A DNA stretch of 44,292 bases from a virus. Location: IMG/VR virus record IMGVR_UViG_3300031951_013707, positions 1-44,292 of that record; one strand, given 5' to 3'. A program made the position numbers and the translations under genes. The notes under the pieces are model-generated. The model was not told the origin of the DNA, ran no database searches, and saw nothing but the letters and a program-made list of their open reading frames with translations. Positions 7,022 to 15,327 of the stretch are shown piece by piece; within the stretch, counting starts at the first letter, position 1; every line of letters starts with the position of its first letter.

Positions 7022-9793
7022 TTAAGATTTATTTACAAACCCAGATATAATGATCTCCGTATAGTAATTTGGATCGTTCCAGAAGCTATCTGTAATATCA
7101 ACACCATCGATAGAAAACAGTCGAACGGTTAAATCTTTATCGTACATTACCTTCTTAAGTACTTCGTATCCGTAATTTCTGGGAAAATGTCCACCTGCAA
7201 AATGAAATTCTCCGCTGAACTTTTTGACAGAAGATTTAAATAAATCATAATTTTCGTCTAAAAACGTTTTTTCAAAACCTTCGATATCAAATTTTAAGAA
7301 ATCAACAGAACGATTCAGTAATTTTATCAGATCCGGAAATGTTATAGATAAAGATTTTTGTTCTTTGTTATTGTGGAACATTGAAGCAAATGTTTGAATT
7401 GATTTACGTGTATCAATTAAGGAGTGAATTAAAACAGGCGACGTATCTCCGTCTATATTATCTATAAAGTCAGACAAACAATCGGTACTGCCATCTACGC
7501 CAATATACTTTATACCTTTATTTTTGTGTTTGATATAAAAATATCCCATAGAACATCCCAAATCTACTACAAAATCATTTTTTTCCACCTGCACAAATTT
7601 CTCATATTGATTCCATTCAAATATTTCTTTATATGTAAATGGATCGAATTTTTTTGTAGATTTAATATCTTGATTTGGGTTTATCAACCGATCAATATTT
7701 TGTTTTACCGTTTCAAACGATATTTGTTTATAACATTCAAATTGTTTTTCTGTACCTTTATTAACTGGACACCAATTCCAATCTCCGCCGTCGAATTTAA
7801 ATTTTGTATTATTCCAACATCCATTACATACCGATTCATTTATCACTCTATACGGATTATTGAATTCATTAAAAGCCTTTGTAAATCCAGAAATCATAAT
7901 TACAGGTTTATGACAAGCCCATGCTAACCACGATAGTCCAGAACTAAGTCCTATAAAAAACTCACAATTAGATATATCATCTATACGGTCTTGTAAAGAA
8001 ATGTCTCCTGTTTTATCAATACAATTCTTAGGAATAGAGTTTATTACAACGCTATTGCCATATTGTGAATATCTATCTATACAAACTACTTCATAGTCAA
8101 GTGATTTTAAATAGTCTACTGTTTGTTGCCATCCATCTGCACTCCAGTATTTACACTGAGACGTTGACTGTGTTGCTATACATACGTATTTTTTTGGAAT
8201 ATTACTTCCCCGTGTTGATTTTAACTTTTTGGGAAGAATTTCTTTATATTCAAATCCCAAAATCTCAGCGGTTATTTGTTGTAAATTCTGTGTTCTATAA
8301 TCTTTTGGAGAATATTGTCTCGCCTCATCAGACATAAAACATCCAATTTTATATGAAGCGTAATATTCTTTTAAAACAGCCGCGTCAAATTTTAAAAAAT
8401 TAATGTTTGGATATGATTCTTTAAACAAATCTAAATGTGGTGTATAAAAATCTAAATCACACTTATGAGTTTTTTGAAATTTGTCAATATAAGGCATCCA
8501 CGAAATAAAATCTCCTAAAGATGGGGATTCATTTATAATTTTTACAGATTTACCATTCAAATCAAAATCAAAATTAGTTTGTTCCTTTGTATGAAGATCT
8601 AAAACTTCAATTCGCCAGTTTATAAAATACTTAATACTAGGCATACACCACATATTATTTTTTATCCGAGTCTCATAAACCAAACTATTATTTTGTTTAT
8701 TAAAAAACTTGACAGAATACTCTCTATCAAAGTGTCCCAATACTTCCACTTTACACCCATCTGTAAAATCATGTTTTATAACATTTCTAGGAGGTATGCT
8801 ATTTTTATGGTTAATAACTGTATTTTTATAAATCTCTTCTAATTGAGTTTTCATATTTGAATCTTTTAAAACGTATCTATCTAATAATGTATCTACAATT
8901 TTGTCCCACGATTTATTTTTTGCTGTAATTATAGAATTTTCTCTAAATTTATCGTAGTGTTGAATAACATGTTTCACGCCTGTTAATACACTTTCAGTAT
9001 CTCTTTCTATTCTATAGAGACCAGATAATGTATTATTTTTTTCAAACGTTCCTACGATTGGTAAACCACATGACATCGCTTCTAATAATGTTAAATTTGG
9101 ATGTCCTGCTTCTAATATAGAAGGATGTAAAAATATAGTATGTTCTTGATAAGTTTTCAACAACTCCTGTTCAGTAAGATCGTACTTTATAGTTAATTTT
9201 TCATACGTAGGATTGATTTTATCAAAAAACTTCTTGTTATTTTTCGGTCCTGCAATGGTAATTGGTAAGTTTAATTTTTTAGCCACTTCAATTGCGTACA
9301 AAAATCCTTTACGATCTTCTGACATGTCATGTGTAAACCCATTATTAGCTACACATAATAGTTTATGTGTCGAGAACTTTTTTTCAACTGGTTTAAAAAA
9401 ATCAGAATTTACACCGTGACTTAAATATTCTAAATTTGGTAAATTGAAGTAATCTATTAAGTACTTTGCCGGAACAAACGATTTTATAGAATTTTTTATT
9501 GCTTCGTAGTTTTGTTTGAATATACCGGAATCTTTACCGTATAAATAGGCATGATGATCATGACATGTAAAATAATAAGGTATTCCTCGTTTATGTGCCT
9601 GTACTGCTAAATTTGCAATGTGTATGTGAACTATATCGCCATGTTTATAATTAACTTCATCCAAATAACAAATTTTACTCTGTATATTTTTACGTTCTAA
9701 AATCAAATGATATTCCCAAATAATTTTTTCTACAGCCCCCCATCCATTTGGAGGAATCGAAATTAGACCCGGTGTAACATTAATAATTCTCAT
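7022..9793 (-). CDS. Three-domain enzyme: GT4 glycosyltransferase, BAHT-type heptosyltransferase, FkbM-like methyltransferase
   Basis: This 923-residue fusion has three parts. Residues 1-310 are a GT-B, GT4-like glycosyltransferase starting MRIINVTPGLISIPPNGWGAVEK, with an E-x7-E type motif (EAGHPNLTLLEAMSCGLP, about 226-242). Residues about 335-700 resemble the autotransporter O-heptosyltransferase (TibC/BAHT, GT9-related) family: a beta-rich lead-in, SLGDFISWMPY near 431, a GLSSGLSWLAWACHKPV segment, and a four-cysteine signature (CNGC, WCP, FEC, about 655-687) like the iron-binding cysteines of TibC. Residues about 735-923 are a class I, FkbM-like methyltransferase (VVDLGCSMGYFY, then FLKFDIEGFEKTF). 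BAHT enzymes put heptose on Ser of adhesin repeats, and FkbM enzymes O-methylate sugars. It is the last gene of block 2, just before the tail sheath. The sugar and acceptor are unknown. Confidence 0.8.
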   Translation of the reverse strand: MRIINVTPGLISIPPNGWGAVEKIIWEYHLILERKNIQSKICYLDEVNYKHGDIVHIHIANLAVQAHKRGIPYYFTCHDHHAYLYGKDSGIFKQNYEAIKNSIKSFVPAKYLIDYFNLPNLEYLSHGVNSDFFKPVEKKFSTHKLLCVANNGFTHDMSEDRKGFLYAIEVAKKLNLPITIAGPKNNKKFFDKINPTYEKLTIKYDLTEQELLKTYQEHTIFLHPSILEAGHPNLTLLEAMSCGLPIVGTFEKNNTLSGLYRIERDTESVLTGVKHVIQHYDKFRENSIITAKNKSWDKIVDTLLDRYVLKDSNMKTQLEEIYKNTVINHKNSIPPRNVIKHDFTDGCKVEVLGHFDREYSVKFFNKQNNSLVYETRIKNNMWCMPSIKYFINWRIEVLDLHTKEQTNFDFDLNGKSVKIINESPSLGDFISWMPYIDKFQKTHKCDLDFYTPHLDLFKESYPNINFLKFDAAVLKEYYASYKIGCFMSDEARQYSPKDYRTQNLQQITAEILGFEYKEILPKKLKSTRGSNIPKKYVCIATQSTSQCKYWSADGWQQTVDYLKSLDYEVVCIDRYSQYGNSVVINSIPKNCIDKTGDISLQDRIDDISNCEFFIGLSSGLSWLAWACHKPVIMISGFTKAFNEFNNPYRVINESVCNGCWNNTKFKFDGGDWNWCPVNKGTEKQFECYKQISFETVKQNIDRLINPNQDIKSTKKFDPFTYKEIFEWNQYEKFVQVEKNDFVVDLGCSMGYFYIKHKNKGIKYIGVDGSTDCLSDFIDNIDGDTSPVLIHSLIDTRKSIQTFASMFHNNKEQKSLSITFPDLIKLLNRSVDFLKFDIEGFEKTFLDENYDLFKSSVKKFSGEFHFAGGHFPRNYGYEVLKKVMYDKDLTVRLFSIDGVDITDSFWNDPNYYTEIIISGFVNKS

Positions 9794-9798
9794 ACTAT

Positions 9799-9806
9799 TA
9801 TTTATA
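9799..9806 (-). promoter_or_regulatory. TATAAATA, exact T4 late-promoter octamer before start codon
   Basis: An exact TATAAATA on the minus strand, 5 bases before the ATG at 9793, in a 42-base gap. If used as a T4-type late promoter, transcription would begin at about the A of the ATG, giving a leaderless mRNA. No Shine-Dalgarno is present. It may instead be chance or an AU-rich initiation signal. Confidence 0.3.
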
Positions 9807-9835
9807 GAACAAAAATACCAAATCGTTTATTTTAA

Positions 9836-10810
9836 TTAAACTGTTTGTACGTAGGCTATAGATTTTAAATTCTCTATAGTATTGATATTAACTATCCTAT
9901 CAAATAAGATTTCATTATTATATTTAAACACAATCTCGGTATCAATTTCATTTATATCTATGAAATGTAATAACCAATTTGATTTATTGCATTCAACCTT
10001 GAATATAGTTTGATTATTAACTATCAACTCAAACTCACCGTCTTCGGATGTTATATAAAAAAACAAAGGTTTAAATTTATCATTCAAATTATAAATCAAT
10101 GAATATTTTTTGTTGAAATGATGAAAAATATCAATTTGGCTTTTTGAAAAATAAGAGTTTATATTATCTTCTATAATATACAATTCATTTTCAAATTTAT
10201 TAAATAAAGATACAAGTATTTCTTCCACTATATTCGAAGAAGATTTATATGGTTCTATATTAAGCCAATCGTCATAACTCACAGGTAATGGAACGGCATC
10301 TACAAAATAATTTACGTCACCCGCAAAAAATTTAGATTCATACGAGTAACCACCAGGGCTGGATCTATTATAATTTTTAAAAACAAACATCTTTTTACCA
10401 TGTTGATCTAATAACTGTGGTATATTACTAATTTTAAATAAATCTTCATCGTTTAAAATGTTGTCGTAATCTGAAAAAATAAATTTATCATAACCTAGAG
10501 ATTTGACAAATTTTAATGCATTATTCACGTTTTTCATAAACGCAAATCCATGTCTACAACTAAGTATGTTTATTTTTAACTTGTTATAAACAAACCAAGA
10601 AACAGGTGTGTTTTGTAGGGGCAATAAAAAGTTATCGGAGTCGTAAATAAAGTAATTAATCTCATTTAATATATGTTCCGGTAAGGGAATATGTGATACT
10701 AATAATATATCAGTATTTGATAGTTTTTTAAACTGTCTTATATAATCAAGTAATATTGATTTTTTATAAGGTGAATCTGCATAACATGATATTATTGCTA
10801 TATTTTTCAT
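9836..10810 (-). CDS. GT-A-like glycosyltransferase with C-terminal beta module
   Basis: This 324-residue protein begins with a Rossmann-type strand (MKNIAIISCYADSPY). Near residue 116 it has FIFSDYDN, where D-Y-D sits in the position of a GT-A DxD metal/nucleotide-sugar motif. A region around residues 145-175 includes FAGDVNYFVDAVPLPVSYDDW. The last 100 residues are beta-rich and share a pattern (W, about 20 residues, then paired strands) with the other three block 2 enzymes. It sits between two clear glycosyltransferase genes, one base downstream of the triple GT. The family is not certain. Divergent GT-A is the best reading, and a non-catalytic partner is possible. Confidence 0.5.
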   Translation of the reverse strand: MKNIAIISCYADSPYKKSILLDYIRQFKKLSNTDILLVSHIPLPEHILNEINYFIYDSDNFLLPLQNTPVSWFVYNKLKINILSCRHGFAFMKNVNNALKFVKSLGYDKFIFSDYDNILNDEDLFKISNIPQLLDQHGKKMFVFKNYNRSSPGGYSYESKFFAGDVNYFVDAVPLPVSYDDWLNIEPYKSSSNIVEEILVSLFNKFENELYIIEDNINSYFSKSQIDIFHHFNKKYSLIYNLNDKFKPLFFYITSEDGEFELIVNNQTIFKVECNKSNWLLHFIDINEIDTEIVFKYNNEILFDRIVNINTIENLKSIAYVQTV

Positions 10811-10811
10811 T

Positions 10812-13394
10812 TTAATCGAAATGATATATATGTGTTATAAATTTATTGACGGTTTCAAATGGTTTTACTAATATCGTTTTATATAATAAAGTGCCTTCAC
10901 TAAAAACCTTAAGTTCATGACGTTTTTTACTATCCAATTCAACACCCCACCAATTATTAGCACATAAAACTAAATTAATAGGCGCGTGATGTATTGTAGG
11001 GTGTGTAATATCATTGACATGTACAGTAATAAAATGAAGTTTATCAGCTATAAATTCGATATAGAATTGATTCGTATCACTAAATTTGACTGTTAACGAT
11101 CCATTTATTTCAGATCTAACTTTGTTTTTACTAACAACTTTTATTTTATAATTTTTTAAATGATTAAAGATATAATAATCATCGTGAATTTCCGATTTGT
11201 CAAAATTCATCCAAGAATATTTTACACTTTCGTCTACCTCAATATGTTTTGGTAAACGTTTATTTTTCATATTATTTTCTGTGATAGTGTATGTTTTAGC
11301 ATCATGACTTGGATTCCACTTATCATTAAACAATGATAAACCACAACCTCTAATAACATTATATGCCGATGAGTGTTTCAAATAGTCATATTTAGATAAA
11401 TCTAATTTTACATATATTGCCTTTCCAAAAAGTTTAAGTCTTAAAGCAAAATCGTTATCTTCATACTCACCGGCGAGAAACCGTTCATCCATCATGCCTA
11501 TTTCTTTAAATAATGATTTTGTTGTACCAAATAAACCAAATCCAACTAAAGACGCAAAGCATTTACCTAACATTAATTCTTTTATTATAAACTTTAAATC
11601 ATTCTCATTTAAAACTGTTTTTGGATTTACAAAAATCATATATTCGGATTTCGTATTATAAACCGATTCATTAACCATTTGTGAAAATGAAGCATATCCA
11701 TTTGGAGAATAATCTCTTGAAAGATAAATCTCCAGCTCAAATTGTGTGTTTTTCACAGACTGTAATTGACTATTAATTATGTAATCGTCGTTTGAAAATA
11801 ATATTAAAGCAATCTTTTTTGGTAACATATATTCCAAAAAGTCATCCAATCTTTGTTGATACGATCTACCACAAAATTGAATAATAAAGTCGCCTGATTG
11901 ATATATGTTATCTTCTTGATTCCAATTTGGATAATATTGTAACACATTCGGGTCATTTGTTTTACAAAATCCATTACAAACTCGTTCATGAATCATTTTT
12001 GTACGATTCTTATAAACTTCTTCGTTTAATAATAACAATCGCATAGATTGTTGTGCATGATCAAATACATTAACATCTATGTTTTTAAGATATGGTTTTT
12101 CTAAGTCATATGCATCTCTTAAAAATTGTTTTGTCAAATCACAATTTCTATAAAACGCAGATCCATTAGATATATAACTGTATTTGTTTGCTGTAAAAAT
12201 TAAATCATAATTATTGTCAATTATCGATTCTAACTGAATATCAAAATTTACTATCAACGAATCTAAATCGATCCACCATACCCAATCATATTTATCCGTT
12301 AACAAAAGACTTTCTACAGCCTTCACCATTCCCCATTGAGCAGGTCTTGTCCTATCAATAACATCGTTAAAATAAATAAAATCATAATCATATTTACCGG
12401 CGTATGACATTTTATTTGGTATTGATAGTTTTGCTAAATCAGCATAGTTTTTATCAAACAACGTTACTATTGCAATTCTCTTTTTATTTTTATAAAATCC
12501 ATTCATATTAAAAATCTTGTTTTTTAAATATTCTAAACAGTTATCTAACTCAGAAACCGATTTACATCCATGGAAAAATTTTATATCATTTTTATCTTTT
12601 GGTATGTAATGCCATGCACATTCATCAACCCAATAATCAGTTTTTGGATTTTCATAAAAATTTTTTATAGAATCGCAATTCGACAAATTGAAGTGAATAA
12701 TAGGCAGATGTTTAGTTGCATTATATTTCCATAACAATACATTTATTATTGTTTCATCATGATACGGCGCATACAATAAATTATTGTTTAATATACGTAT
12801 ATCATTTGATATTTTTATACATTCTTCAAAAAAAGAACAACAGTTCTTATTAAATACTATAAAATTTGTTTGTACATAATACATCGATCTATGTTTAACA
12901 TCATATAGATTCATCATTGGAAGTTCCAACGGGTCGCCTAATCTGGGATCGCCAATTCCGTTTAAAATCATGTATTCGAATATACCTTTACCAACCAGAG
13001 GATAATTTTCACACTCTTTTAAGTATTCAAAAGATTCATCGATATTTTCACGAACTATCCCATCAGCATCTAGAAATATTCCTTCTTCTAATCCATGATT
13101 TAAAACATCTAATATTACACTTGGTTTTCTACTTAAAACGTAGTATGTATTATAATCGCTACGTTCTACTATACCTAAACTCGTATCAGTACTAAGTATA
13201 AAATTAGGGTCTTTCAAATTCACATCGTCTATACGTTTTGTATAAACGTTATTATGTTTCTTAGTATAGTCAAAATTAAAAGTGTATAATATTATTGGAT
13301 AACTTGAAAATAAACTTATACTTTCTATTAATTTTTCTACTAATGGACAGTAACGTTCATTAACAAACGTTACAAATGCTTTTTTAGGAAACAT
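10812..13394 (-). CDS. Triple GT-A glycosyltransferase fusion
   Basis: The protein is 860 residues from the ATG at 13394. An 18-base longer frame would need a TTG start inside the upstream gene, so I prefer the ATG. Three nucleotide-sugar transferase modules follow one another. The first has EGIFLDADG near 107. The second resembles GMA12/MNN10-type (GT34) enzymes with WVWWIDLDS near 374. The third is GT2-like with a FVNPKT strand and EYEDNDFALRLKLFG near 644. The last 110 residues are a beta-rich module also seen in neighbouring enzymes (NNWWGVELDSKKRHELKVF). Each DxD-type motif is intact, so all three could be active and build a glycan in sequence. Substrates are unknown. The gene lies 4 bases after the GT4-FkbM gene and 1 base before the 324-residue gene. 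Confidence 0.75.
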   Translation of the reverse strand: MFPKKAFVTFVNERYCPLVEKLIESISLFSSYPIILYTFNFDYTKKHNNVYTKRIDDVNLKDPNFILSTDTSLGIVERSDYNTYYVLSRKPSVILDVLNHGLEEGIFLDADGIVRENIDESFEYLKECENYPLVGKGIFEYMILNGIGDPRLGDPLELPMMNLYDVKHRSMYYVQTNFIVFNKNCCSFFEECIKISNDIRILNNNLLYAPYHDETIINVLLWKYNATKHLPIIHFNLSNCDSIKNFYENPKTDYWVDECAWHYIPKDKNDIKFFHGCKSVSELDNCLEYLKNKIFNMNGFYKNKKRIAIVTLFDKNYADLAKLSIPNKMSYAGKYDYDFIYFNDVIDRTRPAQWGMVKAVESLLLTDKYDWVWWIDLDSLIVNFDIQLESIIDNNYDLIFTANKYSYISNGSAFYRNCDLTKQFLRDAYDLEKPYLKNIDVNVFDHAQQSMRLLLLNEEVYKNRTKMIHERVCNGFCKTNDPNVLQYYPNWNQEDNIYQSGDFIIQFCGRSYQQRLDDFLEYMLPKKIALILFSNDDYIINSQLQSVKNTQFELEIYLSRDYSPNGYASFSQMVNESVYNTKSEYMIFVNPKTVLNENDLKFIIKELMLGKCFASLVGFGLFGTTKSLFKEIGMMDERFLAGEYEDNDFALRLKLFGKAIYVKLDLSKYDYLKHSSAYNVIRGCGLSLFNDKWNPSHDAKTYTITENNMKNKRLPKHIEVDESVKYSWMNFDKSEIHDDYYIFNHLKNYKIKVVSKNKVRSEINGSLTVKFSDTNQFYIEFIADKLHFITVHVNDITHPTIHHAPINLVLCANNWWGVELDSKKRHELKVFSEGTLLYKTILVKPFETVNKFITHIYHFD

Positions 13395-13398
13395 AATT

Positions 13399-15321
13399 TT
13401 ATTTTTTTGCAAAAAAGAAACCTACATCTTCTTTGAATTCTGGGTCTTCTGGATTATATATTGAGTATCCTATAGATTTAAATCTTTCAACAATCGGCTT
13501 TATATTTTTATGTTTGGCCCAGTGATATTCAATTAAATATCTATCTGATTTTAATAAGTCTTTATCTGAAAGGCTATTGATTACATCATACTCGGCTCCT
13601 TCAATATCTATTTTAATCAAATCTACGTGATCTAATTTATTGTTGATCATAAAGTCTTTAAGAGTGATGACATCGACTTCTTCTTCATTCATATTGTGAT
13701 TTGTATATGGATGAGTATCGTCTATAAATCCACTAATCGTAGAATTATCTTCGACTGACTTTATTTTAAATTTTCCATTAAAATTATAAATTGCTAACTT
13801 ATGAATATGAGCGTTGCTTTCACCCTTTAAAGATTCCGATATTTGATCAAACGCTTTCTTAGTAGGTTCTACAGCGTGTATAGTATTACAGTTACGTATA
13901 TTTAACATATACAAACTGAATAATCCTACATTTGCTCCTATATCAATAACAGTATTAAGATTTGACAATTCACAATTTTTATAAATGTCTTCATAAAACA
14001 TTTGTTTATAATTAATATACAAACAGTCAAACGGAGAAAAGTTTTTATTCAGTTTGATCGGAGTATAGTCCAGATCTCTTATCTTTAGAGTTTTAGAGCC
14101 AATTAGTTTTTTATCATTTGTATAAAATTCTAACAAAAATTCGCTAAAATAACTTTCGTTTTTAAAGTTTCTATCTCCATTTGGAACTATACGCCACCAA
14201 CAATCTTTTTCCATGCTTATATGACAAAAATACATAGGCATTTTTGTCATATTATCTTTAACAGATACATAACCACTAAATCCTTTACTTGAAATTAAAT
14301 GTATAGAGTTTGGCTCGGTAAATGATAGATTGATATCTAAATCGACATTGGTAATATCTACAATATTTGATTTTATTTTATCTTTTATCAACTTTAAGTT
14401 GTTTTCAAAATCTGGGGTTAACCAATTTAAATTTGGATACTTATCATACATTCCACAGTAAACTGGTAAGTTATACAATAACGATGGAATATTCCAACCT
14501 ATAGCTTCTCTTATAACTAATGGACTTGTCTCTTTATCTTTAATAGTACCTTTTGAGGTAAACAAAAATACATCCATTGCATTATAAAATGTATCTACAT
14601 CTCTACGTTCTCCCCAAATCTTACAATTTTTAGGTAAATCTTTTATTAAAGGTTCCCAGTAGAAACTAAAATTTTGTGCTTGATTACCTACGAAATGAAA
14701 TTGAACAGGCTGATCCGTTAATCTACGAGCATATTCTATAATTTCTGCCTGATTTTTACGAGGAGTAAACAATCCTACATTCACAAAATGTGTGAGATTC
14801 GGATCTAAACCTAATGCCAATAACGAACTATTTCTATCAGTCTTGGTTTTATATTCAATAGGATATTCTACAACATCCGATGGTATATCCAAAGAGGCGA
14901 ACATTTTCTTTTGATAAATGCTTACAAAAGCAAATCTATCTGGAAAAAATTGTTTAGAACTTACCTCGAAACTACTATCATGTGAGGTTTCTATGATTTT
15001 ATAAGTTCTGTCAGAAACATAGATTTTTTCAGCAATCGTTCTCTCACAAAAATACTCAGGCAATTCTTCAAAGTGAATTACGTCAGGTTTAATATTATCG
15101 ATTTGATTTAATAATTCTACTTTATTGTCGGTAAGTGTTATTAACTTATCGCCTAGTATTTCTCGTATTCTATTACGTTGTACTACAAATACACCTCCTG
15201 TAATATCATCATATTCAACACAATAAACATCGTGATGATCTTTCAATTCGACGATTTTCTTTAATAAGTATTGTGGACCTCCGCCTGTAGACAAATGTGG
15301 TGTTATAAACAATATCTTCAT
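13399..15321 (-). CDS. GT4 glycosyltransferase fused to FkbM methyltransferase
   Basis: This is a 640-residue, two-enzyme fusion. Residues 1-330 are GT-B/GT4-like: MKILFITPHLSTGGGPQYLL is the Gly-rich acceptor/donor loop of the family, and a strand DVFLFTSKGTIKDKETSPLVIREAIGW supplies the Glu-x-Glu type donor-binding segment. Residues about 335-430 are a beta module (MEKDCWWRI, then FLLEFYTNDKKLIG). Residues about 450-640 are a FkbM methyltransferase with the SAM loop VIDIGANVGLFSLY near 463 and DLIKIDIEGAEYDVI near 574. FkbM enzymes commonly O-methylate sugars, so this protein could add a sugar and then cap it. It is the first gene of block 2, 6 bases downstream of the SbcD-SbcC gene, so it is probably co-transcribed with DNA-repair genes. 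Confidence 0.85.
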   Translation of the reverse strand: MKILFITPHLSTGGGPQYLLKKIVELKDHHDVYCVEYDDITGGVFVVQRNRIREILGDKLITLTDNKVELLNQIDNIKPDVIHFEELPEYFCERTIAEKIYVSDRTYKIIETSHDSSFEVSSKQFFPDRFAFVSIYQKKMFASLDIPSDVVEYPIEYKTKTDRNSSLLALGLDPNLTHFVNVGLFTPRKNQAEIIEYARRLTDQPVQFHFVGNQAQNFSFYWEPLIKDLPKNCKIWGERRDVDTFYNAMDVFLFTSKGTIKDKETSPLVIREAIGWNIPSLLYNLPVYCGMYDKYPNLNWLTPDFENNLKLIKDKIKSNIVDITNVDLDINLSFTEPNSIHLISSKGFSGYVSVKDNMTKMPMYFCHISMEKDCWWRIVPNGDRNFKNESYFSEFLLEFYTNDKKLIGSKTLKIRDLDYTPIKLNKNFSPFDCLYINYKQMFYEDIYKNCELSNLNTVIDIGANVGLFSLYMLNIRNCNTIHAVEPTKKAFDQISESLKGESNAHIHKLAIYNFNGKFKIKSVEDNSTISGFIDDTHPYTNHNMNEEEVDVITLKDFMINNKLDHVDLIKIDIEGAEYDVINSLSDKDLLKSDRYLIEYHWAKHKNIKPIVERFKSIGYSIYNPEDPEFKEDVGFFFAKK

Positions 15322-15327
15322 ATAATA

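Noticed and set aside
13395-13412. Longer start for the triple glycosyltransferase
   Set aside because: The first codon would be TTG within the upstream gene; ATG at 13394 is 4 bases after the upstream stop.
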